The position numbers and the translations under genes are program-made. Below, piece after piece: positions 6,843-14,223 of a stretch of DNA of 64,000 bases (its first letter is position 1; each line of letters opens with the position of its first letter). The DNA lies in the NCBI GenBank assembly GCA_017405245.1, contig JAFRAU010000002.1, positions 1-64,000 of the forward strand, read 5' to 3'. The notes below the pieces were generated by a model that was not told where the DNA came from, ran no database searches, and saw only the letters and a list, made by a program, of their open reading frames with translations. This DNA comes from Candidatus Saccharimonadota bacterium (GTDB lineage Bacteria; Patescibacteriota; Saccharimonadia; Saccharimonadales; Saccharimonadaceae).

Positions 6843-8360
6843 TTACTTGGCATATTCGATTGCACGGGTTTCACGAATGACGTTGACCTTAATGATGCCT
6901 GGATAGCTCATCGTAGCCTCGATTTTATCAGCGATATCACGAGCGAGTTTTAATGCAGTAAGATCGTCAATCTGCTTTGGCTCAACGATAACGCGAATTT
7001 CGCGACCGGCAGAAATGGCATAGGCCTTATCAATACCAGGGAAACTTGTCGCGATATTTTCTAGGTCACGCATACGCTCAGCGAAATTCTCAGCAGAGAT
7101 GTTGCGGGCGCCTGGTCGTGCGGCGGAAATAGAGTCGCAAATTTTGATAATGATGGCCTCTGGGGTAGTAGGCTCAATGTCGTCATGGTGCGCGGCGATA
7201 GCGTGAACGATTTCATCTGACATACCGTACTTTTTAGCGAGCTCAGCACCAATATCTGCGTGCTTACCTTCAATCTTATGCGTAACTGCCTTGCCCATGT
7301 CGTGCATAAGGGCGGCGGTTTTAGCAATGCGCTTATCAGCGCCAATTTCTTCGGCAATCATGCCAGCGATATGTGCCATCTCTATGGAATGAAGAAGGAC
7401 GTTTTGGCCATAAGAAGTGCGGAATTTAAGTTCGCCGATAAGATGAATAAGCTCACGCGGGATGCCAACTAGACCGACCTCGCGCACGGCATCTTCTCCG
7501 GCACGAACAACTTCTTTTTCTATTTCTTTCTCCGCCTTAGCCACTGCGTCTTCAATGGATGATGGATTAATGCGGCCGTCTTTCATAAGACGTTCCAAAG
7601 CATAGCGAGCAACTTGACGACGAATAGGGTCGAAGCTAGAAAGAACTACCATACCAGGAGTATCATCTACCATAATATCTACGCCAGTGGCACGTTGTAA
7701 AGCCTGAATATTACGTCCTTCCTTTCCGATAATGCGCCCCTTCATTTCGTCATCTGGGAGCTTCAAAGCTGTAATAGTTCTGTCAGCGGTAACTTCGGAG
7801 GACATACGTTCCATGGCAGTAAGCAGAATAGCTTGTGCCGTCTCATCAACTTCATGCTTAATTTCCTTTTGTTCCTTAGCGACGAGATTGACTAAGTCCT
7901 GCTTAATATCATTTTCGGTCATCTTCATAAGCTTGTCTCTGGCGTCTTGCTTAGACAAGCCAGCAATTTTTTCTAACTTTTCGTGCTGCTTATCGCGAAT
8001 CTCGCGAATCTCACCTTTGAGGGATTCAATTTCTTTTTCCTGTTTGACAAGGCGCTCAGTCTTTTTCTCAATCTGATCTAGCTTGCCGTCAAGAACTGTT
8101 TCACGCTCTGCTAGGCGGTTTTCTGTTCTTTTCCATTCTTTGCGACGCTCGTTTTCCTCAGACTTCGACTTCTCATCGATTTCGGAAGCTTCTTTTCTAG
8201 CTTCCATAACAATGTCCTGAGCCTCACGCTTAGCCTTTCTAACAAGGTCTTCTGCTTTACTTTTGCCACCTTTTTCGTTTTTCTTATTATATCCGGCTAC
8301 CGCTCCGGCACCAGCAACAATACCGACAACGGCAGCTATTATACCTATGGCTATCTCCAT
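6843..8360 (-). CDS. rny: ribonuclease Y
   Basis: Membrane-bound endoribonuclease that starts mRNA decay. The 505 residues show an N-terminal membrane anchor (IAIGIIAAVVGIVAGAGAVAG), a long coiled coil (about 35-185), a KH domain (GRIIGKEGRNIQALQRATG), and an HD phosphohydrolase domain with HSIEMAHIAG and the metal-binding ALMHDMGKAV. Order and length match RNase Y of Firmicutes (about 520). The 5' leader is about 80 nt, contains an 8-bp perfect hairpin (8378-8385 with 8393-8400) and ends in the ribosome-binding site AAAGG. The hairpin may protect or control this message, as rny is autoregulated in some bacteria; that is inference. Confidence 0.97.
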   Translation of the reverse strand: MEIAIGIIAAVVGIVAGAGAVAGYNKKNEKGGKSKAEDLVRKAKREAQDIVMEARKEASEIDEKSKSEENERRKEWKRTENRLAERETVLDGKLDQIEKKTERLVKQEKEIESLKGEIREIRDKQHEKLEKIAGLSKQDARDKLMKMTENDIKQDLVNLVAKEQKEIKHEVDETAQAILLTAMERMSSEVTADRTITALKLPDDEMKGRIIGKEGRNIQALQRATGVDIMVDDTPGMVVLSSFDPIRRQVARYALERLMKDGRINPSSIEDAVAKAEKEIEKEVVRAGEDAVREVGLVGIPRELIHLIGELKFRTSYGQNVLLHSIEMAHIAGMIAEEIGADKRIAKTAALMHDMGKAVTHKIEGKHADIGAELAKKYGMSDEIVHAIAAHHDDIEPTTPEAIIIKICDSISAARPGARNISAENFAERMRDLENIATSFPGIDKAYAISAGREIRVIVEPKQIDDLTALKLARDIADKIEATMSYPGIIKVNVIRETRAIEYAK

Positions 8361-8459
8361 AAAAACCTTTCTAGTTTGCTAGTATTTTCCTGATACTAGC
8401 GATTATCAAATAAATATAAAATTATAAAATTCCGTTTTTATTATATCACAGAAAAGTGA

Positions 8460-9398
8460 TTATTCATAGTGAGAAATGTTGCCACTGACCATGTTTTTAA
8501 TGATTTGGACAGCAGTATCTTCTAGACCTTGTTCTGAGGCATCCTGGGAGAAGTGAGTAGTTGGAGCATTGTAGAAATAGTTATAATCTCCATAAGAATA
8601 AATTGGCTGGCCAAAGCTCATACCACTATCTTTGTCGCTATCCCCTTCATAAGTAGCGACGCGAGTAACGCAGCCTAGGGTAGCAGTATTCTGGTCAATA
8701 TCGGCAAAGGCTGGGAAATATTTGATGCCAGTCTTATGACCCGTGAAACAAATTTGTGGGCGATATTTTTGGTCAACTGTATAGCTGACATTTTCTAAAT
8801 CTTCTGGAATTTTGAAACTGATTCCCCATTCTGGGATGTAGATAGTATCCGTAATGGCTGCATAAGCTGGGACATTATCCGGAGAAGTAATAGATGCACC
8901 GGTATCAGCCTCAATCTTTGCGATAATGGCATTTTTGTTATTAAGGTCAGCCTGAGCGGCGGCAAGTTTCTTAGAAGTGCCCATATTAGATACGAGGCTC
9001 CAAATACCTAAGACAATGCCGACAAATGCAAGTGCACCAAAGATAATGCTAAGCATCTTAAAGAGTTTTTCGTTGTCCATTGGTTGTTTAGCAGCGGAGG
9101 CAACCATGGCAGGATTCGTACCGGCCTGTCCCTGGATATTTGGATCTTTAATGCCGTCAAAATGGGTAGGTGCGAGAATTGGAGACTCCAAAGGAACGCC
9201 AGTGTTGTGAATAGTCGGACCGCCTTGATTGTCTAGGCTTCCGGTGGTGCCTTGCTGGAAGTTATTTTGGTTCTGCTGTGGCTCCATGGCAGGAGGAAGC
9301 TGTGGGTCGATAGTACTGCCAGAAGGTTGAGCCGGCTGACTCTCCTGGTCTGGTCTACTGCTTGGTTGTGGAGCAAAAGGTTGCATATTATTATCCAT
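8460..9398 (-). CDS. Pro/Gln-rich single-pass membrane protein
   Basis: The 312 residues have a disordered N-terminal cytoplasmic half rich in Pro, Gln, Ser and Asn (1-110), one transmembrane helix at about 115-137 (MLSIIFGALAFVGIVLGIW), a short coiled coil, and an extracellular domain with two Cys (near ICFTGH and LGCVTR) that could form a disulfide. The architecture recurs in Saccharibacteria, but I know no function for it. An AAGGA ribosome-binding site precedes the ATG, and TATAAT lies about 30 bp upstream. Confidence 0.7.
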   Translation of the reverse strand: MDNNMQPFAPQPSSRPDQESQPAQPSGSTIDPQLPPAMEPQQNQNNFQQGTTGSLDNQGGPTIHNTGVPLESPILAPTHFDGIKDPNIQGQAGTNPAMVASAAKQPMDNEKLFKMLSIIFGALAFVGIVLGIWSLVSNMGTSKKLAAAQADLNNKNAIIAKIEADTGASITSPDNVPAYAAITDTIYIPEWGISFKIPEDLENVSYTVDQKYRPQICFTGHKTGIKYFPAFADIDQNTATLGCVTRVATYEGDSDKDSGMSFGQPIYSYGDYNYFYNAPTTHFSQDASEQGLEDTAVQIIKNMVSGNISHYE

Positions 9399-9520
9399 TA
9401 AAAAGTCCTTGATTACTGAATATATTATAGCATATTAAAAGTACTATGGGTAGTAATTATGGCTATTTTAGTGGCTTTCAACTTTATGGATTTAACTGAG
9501 TACCGGCTAGTTAATTAAGC

Positions 9521-9853
9521 TTACTTTTTAGGTTTGGAGATGTTCGCTTCCCTACCATAATCTGGGATAATAATCGGAACTTGTTTGCCATGATGCGTAA
9601 AAAGTGGAACACCTAATTGGTCTGCCAGAGTATTTACCACGGCGGCACCAATACGAAGTCCTGTAAAACTTCCAGGGCCTGCCATAAATGATATTTCTGT
9701 AATATCTTGCCAGGTCCAGTGATTCTCTACTAATTTATCCTGAATAAATTGGAGCAGTTTTTCTGCTGTGTCACGACCTAATTCTTTTTGATATTCATTG
9801 TCGTCTAATTTGAGGATGGTTACTGGTGTGGAGGTATCCAAATAGAGTTTCAT
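9521..9853 (-). CDS. tsaB: TsaB-like protein, N-terminal half only
   Basis: TsaB is the scaffold partner of TsaD and TsaE in making the t6A modification at position 37 of ANN-decoding tRNAs. This protein of 110 residues shows the N-terminal ASKHA lobe: MKLYLDTSTP at the start and the family signature AGPGSFTGLRIG near residue 60. Usual TsaB proteins have about 220-240 residues; here the second lobe is absent and the sequence ends with a Lys-rich tail. No homologous sequence is visible after the stop. The start codon lies two bases after the tsaE stop, so both are co-translated. It may be a reduced but working protein, as the dimer interface is in the first lobe, or a remnant. Confidence 0.75.
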   Translation of the reverse strand: MKLYLDTSTPVTILKLDDNEYQKELGRDTAEKLLQFIQDKLVENHWTWQDITEISFMAGPGSFTGLRIGAAVVNTLADQLGVPLFTHHGKQVPIIIPDYGREANISKPKK

Positions 9854-9855
9854 AA

Positions 9856-10308
9856 CTACTCGTCCTTTATACTTGTCTTTTTAATGGTGCGCGACCCGTC
9901 GCTCTTAATCGTGATACGGTATATGTCTCTATTGCCTAAAATCCGGTCCACGGTTTCGGCCCATTCGATAACAATAACAGAATGAGGCTCAGCTATGCTT
10001 TCTAGTAAATCTTCCGTCATGATACCCGGTTCTCCCAAACGATAAAAATCGTAATGCGACAAAATACCATCCTTTCCACTCGCCAGCGGGAAAGCATAAC
10101 GTTTAGAAATAGTAAAGCTGGGAGAAGTCACTGGTGTTTTAACGCCTAAACCCTGAGCCAAACCACGTGTAAAAGTAGTCTTGCCGGCACCAACGTCGCC
10201 AATTAGTTCTATGACCTTAGATTGTTTAGACGTACTTAACTCGGACAGTAATGCTTGCCCAATAGTTTTTCCAAAGTCAATTAATTCCTGCTCCGAAGAA
10301 AAATTCAT
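9856..10308 (-). CDS. tsaE: tRNA t6A synthesis ATPase TsaE
   Basis: P-loop ATPase that regenerates the TsaB-TsaD complex during t6A synthesis. The 150 residues show the Walker A motif GDVGAGKTTFTRG (near residue 40), the switch segment TSPSFTI, the DFYRL motif and the Walker B-like VIVIEWAE. Length is normal. TATAAT at 10320-10315 lies six bases before the ATG, giving a leaderless message. tsaB follows after two bases. No tsaD or tsaC is in this window. Confidence 0.95.
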   Translation of the reverse strand: MNFSSEQELIDFGKTIGQALLSELSTSKQSKVIELIGDVGAGKTTFTRGLAQGLGVKTPVTSPSFTISKRYAFPLASGKDGILSHYDFYRLGEPGIMTEDLLESIAEPHSVIVIEWAETVDRILGNRDIYRITIKSDGSRTIKKTSIKDE

Positions 10309-10358
10309 ATATATATTATATAATATATGGTGGTTTTGTTCAACTAGGTACTCTCTGA

Positions 10359-11987
10359 CTATATTACTCTGGAAACTTCATCTAGGGTAGTCTCACCACG
10401 AAGAGCCGCGACTACACCTTTTTGTTCTAGGGTTAGCATACCATTTTTCTTGGCAGCTTTTTCTATGGCGTTGGTATTAATATCTTTAACGTCGCCACGA
10501 ATAAATGACTGTATTTCTTCGGAGACAATGAGCTGCTCCATAATAACAGTACGACCTTTATAGCCAAACGGAATATCTGGGGTAGATACTGGACGATAAA
10601 GCGTAACATCATTTAAGTCTACACCGCGTTCTTTTAATGCTTCCTGCGGCACACCCTCAAAAACGCGATGAAGGTAGTTCATAGTAGCCTCATCTGGGCG
10701 GTAGGCTTCTTTATTGTCGGCGAGCTTTCTGACTAGGCGCTGAGCAATAACCAAGCGAACTGAGCTAGAAAAAATCGGATTAGTGCCAATCATATCAATC
10801 ATACGAGAAAAAGCAGCAGAAGTAGAGTTAGCATGGAAAGAAGAAAGCACCAAGTGACCAGTGATGGAAGCCTGGATGGCAGTGCGAGCAGTATCAGCGT
10901 CACGAATCTCACCAACCATCACTACGTCAGGATCTAGACGAAGCACTGAACGAAGTCCATCCGCAAAAGACCCGCCCTCCGTAGTATTGATTGGAATCTG
11001 GGAAATACCCGTAATACCATACTCGATTGGATCCTCCAAAGTGATAATTTTTCTATCAGTAGTGTTAAGTGCATTAATAATAGAATAGAGTGTCGTGGAC
11101 TTACCGGAACCCGTAGGACCGACCATCAGAACAAGACCACGCGGATGAGAAATAACCTCATTTATTTCCGCACGTTCCTCATCGCCGAGGCCAAGAAGGT
11201 CAAGGTTTAGCAAAGTTTCATCAAAGTTGAAAAGACGGAGCACTGCATCCTGCCCATACATGGTAGGAATCATCTCGACACGGATGTTCAAAAGGTGTGT
11301 ACTGCCGTCACGATAAATATCTTTTTGCATGTGACCGGATTGGGGAGTGGTGGCAGCAGTGGAAATACTAGCGCGGCTAGATAATTCGCCCATGAAGATG
11401 CGATAGCGATCACGATTGATAGTCGCGACTGGATGAAGCAGGCCATCAACACGCATACGAATGCGAATTTCATTACGTAAGTTCTCAATGTGAATATCGG
11501 ATGCCCCAAGCTTGTCCGCCTGGTCCAAAAGATAGTCAAAAACCTTGTCGGTAGAAACTTCATTTAAGACCTTGGAGACGGCAGCTAAGGTTTCCGAGTC
11601 TCCCTCGCCAGCAATAGTAATATCGTCATAGACGGTTTCTTGTGGTGGGTCGTAGCGTAAAATGAATACCTTATAAGCAGAGTCGGTAATGAGAAAGAAA
11701 TCCGTACGCTCGCCCTTATCATTATATTCTTTACGCATACGCTCAATGGTAGAACGTGGAGTTTGGCTAGTAACCATGAACTGATAGTGCTCACTCTCAC
11801 CACCTTTTTGAAGGGGCAAAATGAAATCCTTGTGCATCTCGTCCTTAGTAAGAAGGCCGTTCACCAAAGGAATGTCATGCTCAAATTTACGCGTATCAAG
11901 ATAGGGCAGACCTAAAATCTTAGCTCGCTGTGCGGCGGCGGCTTCTTCGTTATCCCTACGTTTATCTTGTATTTCTTGTTCGTCCAT
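10359..11987 (-). CDS. type IV pilus assembly ATPase (PilB/GspE family)
   Basis: Hexameric secretion ATPase that powers pilus extension at the inner face of the membrane. The 542 residues show an N-terminal GspE-II-like domain, Walker A GPTGSGKSTTLYSI, an Asp box around EDPIEY, Walker B VVMVGEIRDADTA, and the His box TGHLVLSSFHANS. The C-terminal subdomain keeps GYKGRTVIMEQL, but the four-cysteine zinc motif usual in PilB/GspE just before it is gone (the segment has no Cys). The start follows AAAGGG, with TATAAT about 30 bp upstream. It probably drives assembly of the pilins at 12180 and 37846-41858. Confidence 0.93.
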   Translation of the reverse strand: MDEQEIQDKRRDNEEAAAAQRAKILGLPYLDTRKFEHDIPLVNGLLTKDEMHKDFILPLQKGGESEHYQFMVTSQTPRSTIERMRKEYNDKGERTDFFLITDSAYKVFILRYDPPQETVYDDITIAGEGDSETLAAVSKVLNEVSTDKVFDYLLDQADKLGASDIHIENLRNEIRIRMRVDGLLHPVATINRDRYRIFMGELSSRASISTAATTPQSGHMQKDIYRDGSTHLLNIRVEMIPTMYGQDAVLRLFNFDETLLNLDLLGLGDEERAEINEVISHPRGLVLMVGPTGSGKSTTLYSIINALNTTDRKIITLEDPIEYGITGISQIPINTTEGGSFADGLRSVLRLDPDVVMVGEIRDADTARTAIQASITGHLVLSSFHANSTSAAFSRMIDMIGTNPIFSSSVRLVIAQRLVRKLADNKEAYRPDEATMNYLHRVFEGVPQEALKERGVDLNDVTLYRPVSTPDIPFGYKGRTVIMEQLIVSEEIQSFIRGDVKDINTNAIEKAAKKNGMLTLEQKGVVAALRGETTLDEVSRVI

Positions 11988-12081
11988 TGATGCCCTTTAA
12001 ATACTCTTATGCTTAATTATAGCATAGGTAGCCCTGAAAACCTACCCCTTTTTAGAAATTTGTGTTATAATGAACGAAAGT

Positions 12082-12158
12082 GGTACCGTAGCTCAGTTGG
12101 TTAGAGCGTGGGACTCATAAGCCCAAGGTCACTGGTTCGATCCCAGTCGGTACTACCA
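12082..12158 (+). tRNA. tRNA with CAT anticodon (Met elongator or Ile2)
   Basis: A 77-nt cloverleaf with encoded CCA. Acceptor stem 12082-12088 pairs with 12148-12154, the D-arm is GCTC/GAGC, the anticodon loop is CTCATAA and the T-arm ACTGG/CCAGT. The anticodon stem TGGGA/GCCCA has an A31-G39 mismatch next to the loop. CAT may be an elongator Met tRNA or a lysidine-modified Ile tRNA; the eight-versus-nine base D-loop comparison with the tRNA at 47520 makes Met slightly more likely here. No terminator separates it from the pilin-like gene 21 bp downstream, so they may be co-transcribed. Confidence 0.93.
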
Positions 12159-12179
12159 TATTTAGGGTACGATGATAAT

Positions 12180-12572
12180 ATGAAGAAAAAGACTGGATTT
12201 ACTATCTTGGAACTCGTAGTTGTAATTGTTTTTGTAACTCTTGCCGTGATATTATTCTTTGTGCAAAAAGTCAATATTGATGCGATGAATCGAGATGAGA
12301 CTAGAAAAACTGCAATAAATGCAATGTATTATGGACTAGAAGAAGGATTTTATGCTGAAAATGGTTATTATCCGGAAACTATATCTGAGGAAAATCTCAA
12401 AGTCATTGATCCAAAACTGTTTACTGACCCATCTGGCAAAGTGCTAGGCGAAGCACACTGTTCTTATACTTATGAGAGTGCGAATTGCGAAGACGGAAAG
12501 TGCAAGGAATATACTCTAAGAGCGGTACTCGAAAAAGAAGACGATTACATCAAGAAGAATCGCAGCAATTAA
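12180..12572 (+). CDS. type IV pilin-like protein
   Basis: The protein of 130 residues starts MKKKTGFTILELVVVIVFV: a class III leader with Gly just before the Phe, Glu at mature position 5, and a hydrophobic helix that packs into the pilus core. The prepilin peptidase site is therefore G6|F7. The remainder is a short pilin globular part with four Cys in the C-terminal region (HCSY, NCEDGKC). It could be the major pilin or a minor one. The ATG at 12180 is chosen because earlier in-frame codons lie within the tRNA. It sits next to the PilB-type ATPase locus but on the other strand. Confidence 0.9.
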   Translation: MKKKTGFTILELVVVIVFVTLAVILFFVQKVNIDAMNRDETRKTAINAMYYGLEEGFYAENGYYPETISEENLKVIDPKLFTDPSGKVLGEAHCSYTYESANCEDGKCKEYTLRAVLEKEDDYIKKNRSN

Positions 12573-12573
12573 A

Positions 12574-13254
12574 TTAGTTTTTGGATTCTGCTTTGGTAGA
12601 AACAGGAGCAGCTGGAATAGGTGCAGCCTCATAATCTTCGTCGTCATACTCGCGATCATCTTCTGGGCGACGGTGACGACGCTTGGTCTTTTCTTTTTCT
12701 ACGTGGACTAGATGAGTGATAGCATCTAGCTCGTTTTTAGGAGTGTTGACGTACTTAAAAGTGTAAGTGGTCTCGTCACCAACAGTAGCCATTCTGATGG
12801 TACCAAGCTTAAATATATGGTCGATAACATTATCTTGCTTGAATGAGACATCTTCGATGGAAAGAAGCTCGATGATATTGACAGATTTGGAAAAAAGTGA
12901 GTTGGCACAGTGGTGAATAAGACGTTTGTTAGTGACGTAAAGGCGGTTGCTCTTATAAACTTTGCTTCCGATTAAAGCGGAAATGGTAATGATGCCAAAT
13001 ATAATAAAAATAATAAGGTAAAGGTAAGACTTAGCAAAGCCATTAAGCGCAACGGTGCTACTACCACCGGCTTCTAGGAAAACGAGTGCAATAATAAGGG
13101 CAAGGTAGCCAATAATGGCTGCGCCCCAAATAAAAACGAGGCCCAGCTTAGAACGCTGAATGGCCAACTCGACATATTCATTTTCTTCTAATTTCAGCTC
13201 AGGAAAATCCCTCTTACTACGAGCGTGGTGGAGTTTGATAAGTTCCTGTTTCAT
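12574..13254 (-). CDS. membrane protein with bacterial PH (bPH2) domain
   Basis: The 226 residues show a short cytoplasmic N terminus, two transmembrane helices (about 30-60 and 70-95), then a bacterial pleckstrin-homology-like domain recognisable from KVYKSNRLYVTNKRLIHH and IELLSIEDVSFKQD, which fits the DUF304/bPH_2 family. The C terminus is an acidic and Pro-rich disordered tail with RRHRRPEDDREYDDEDYE. The function of this family is unknown. The Shine-Dalgarno GGGAG and a TATAAT box 28 bp upstream define the start. It converges with the pilin-like gene with one base between the stop codons. Confidence 0.8.
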   Translation of the reverse strand: MKQELIKLHHARSKRDFPELKLEENEYVELAIQRSKLGLVFIWGAAIIGYLALIIALVFLEAGGSSTVALNGFAKSYLYLIIFIIFGIITISALIGSKVYKSNRLYVTNKRLIHHCANSLFSKSVNIIELLSIEDVSFKQDNVIDHIFKLGTIRMATVGDETTYTFKYVNTPKNELDAITHLVHVEKEKTKRRHRRPEDDREYDDEDYEAAPIPAAPVSTKAESKN

Positions 13255-13354
13255 GAGATTTCTCCCTTTTTCTAATTATATCATAAAAATCAGAAAAGTG
13301 GTAGTAAGATTTATTAAGTTTTATTTGGTCCATTTATTAAGCTTTTAGGTTCAC

Positions 13355-13557
13355 TAGGGTCAAAGCAGGGATATTTGGCTACTATCGAATTGCGCCTGAT
13401 TTCCGTTAGCTTGCAATCCTTACTGTGCCCGACTAAACGGTACTCGTAAGGTATTGCAAGCCAACAAAAACAGGGCAATTCTCTTTGAAGCAGCCAAATA
13501 TCCCTGCTTTGACCCTATCCGACTCCTCTGCTTGCCTACTGGCAACCTATTTTTTTA
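13355..13557 (+). ncRNA. candidate long-hairpin RNA (6S-like shape) ending in a terminator
   Basis: Bases 13355-13380 and 13492-13517 are a 26-bp perfect inverted repeat. Inside, further helices continue the same rod: 13387-13393 with 13475-13481, 13395-13398 with 13471-13474, 13409-13417 with 13454-13462 and 13418-13423 with 13446-13451. The whole forms one roughly 163-nt rod with internal loops of 6/10 and 7/6 bases. On the plus strand it is followed by a terminator (13532-13556). The shape recalls 6S RNA, but I cannot confirm the central bubble and see no strong promoter just upstream. A non-autonomous inverted-repeat element (MITE) is the main alternative, though no target-site duplication is visible. 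Confidence 0.5.
13532..13556 (+). terminator. intrinsic terminator
   Basis: TTGCC (13532-13536) pairs with GGCAA (13541-13545), followed by CCTA and a run of T to 13556 on the plus strand. It overlaps the last codons of the convergent methyltransferase gene and would end a plus-strand RNA through the long hairpin at 13355-13517. Confidence 0.6.
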
Positions 13558-14147
13558 ATAATCGCCAGGGTTTCTTTCTGGGAAATGGAAAACTTATGTA
13601 TGCTTCGCCAATTTTCTATGGCCTTGGTCACACCGGGAAGCTCGGGATTATTATAGTCATGTATAATGACAATGGCGTCTTCTGACAATTTATCCCAAAT
13701 CAAATTTAGCGAGGTTAAAATGGACTGATATAAATCTCCGTCAAGAAAAGCGAAAGAAATTTTTTCCGGCAAATCAGAAGGGCCTAGCTGCTCGAAAAAG
13801 CTTTTCTTAATTCTTGGGACTTTCAAACCAGAGCGTTTAAAGCGCTCGACGACCTCGCGCTTGGAAACTAAGAGCTCTCCTTCTTTAAATCCGTCGCCAG
13901 CAACCGAGCTATCAAAAGTAGTCTTAGCTGGAAGCCCGGCAAAAGAGTCGTATAACCATAAAATCTTTTCTTTAAATCTATCATCTTTTTGGATAGCTTT
14001 ACCAAGAAGTAGAGAAGTGTCGCCACGGTAACAACCTAGTTCGACAATGTCCCCCTCCGTATCAACGGTGAGATTTAGTAGCTCTAAGATAATTTCAGTT
14101 TCTTTGGAAGAGACCTGAACGGGTGCATTTGCTGCAAACTTTGGCAT
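13536..14147 (-). CDS. TylF/MycF-like SAM-dependent O-methyltransferase
   Basis: The 203 residues match the macrocin O-methyltransferase (TylF) family: SAM-binding VELGCYRGDTSLLLG near residue 37, the YDSFAGLP segment, the metal and catalytic FAFLDGDLYQSILTSL and HDYNNPELPGVTKAIENW. Such enzymes methylate sugar hydroxyls, so a role in modifying a surface sugar is likely; the substrate is unknown. It follows ackA on the same strand with a GC-rich hairpin between them. The GGAG ahead of the ATG is 11 bases away. Confidence 0.88.
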   Translation of the reverse strand: MPKFAANAPVQVSSKETEIILELLNLTVDTEGDIVELGCYRGDTSLLLGKAIQKDDRFKEKILWLYDSFAGLPAKTTFDSSVAGDGFKEGELLVSKREVVERFKRSGLKVPRIKKSFFEQLGPSDLPEKISFAFLDGDLYQSILTSLNLIWDKLSEDAIVIIHDYNNPELPGVTKAIENWRSIHKFSISQKETLAIIKKIGCQ

Positions 14148-14173
14148 GAAGATAGAACTCCGGTAATCTGGCG

Positions 14174-14208
14174 GCGCCGCACTACATACGAACGCTAGTG
14201 CGGGGCGC
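14174..14208 (-). other. GC-rich intergenic hairpin between ackA and methyltransferase
   Basis: 14174-14184 pairs with 14196-14208 (11 pairs, two-base bulge, loop of 11) in otherwise AT-rich DNA. No T-run follows, so it is not a standard terminator. It may set the relative expression of the two genes by protecting the upstream message or slowing polymerase. Confidence 0.5.
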
Positions 14209-14223
14209 GACCTTTGAGACGAA

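Noticed and set aside
9400-9520. Frameshifted second half of tsaB
   Set aside because: No TsaB-like reading frame on the minus strand after the stop; the region contains the promoter of the next gene.
13355-13517. SRP (4.5S) RNA because GAAGCAGCC occurs in the hairpin
   Set aside because: The GGAA tetraloop and the symmetric loop of the SRP domain IV are missing; the match lies in an internal loop by chance.
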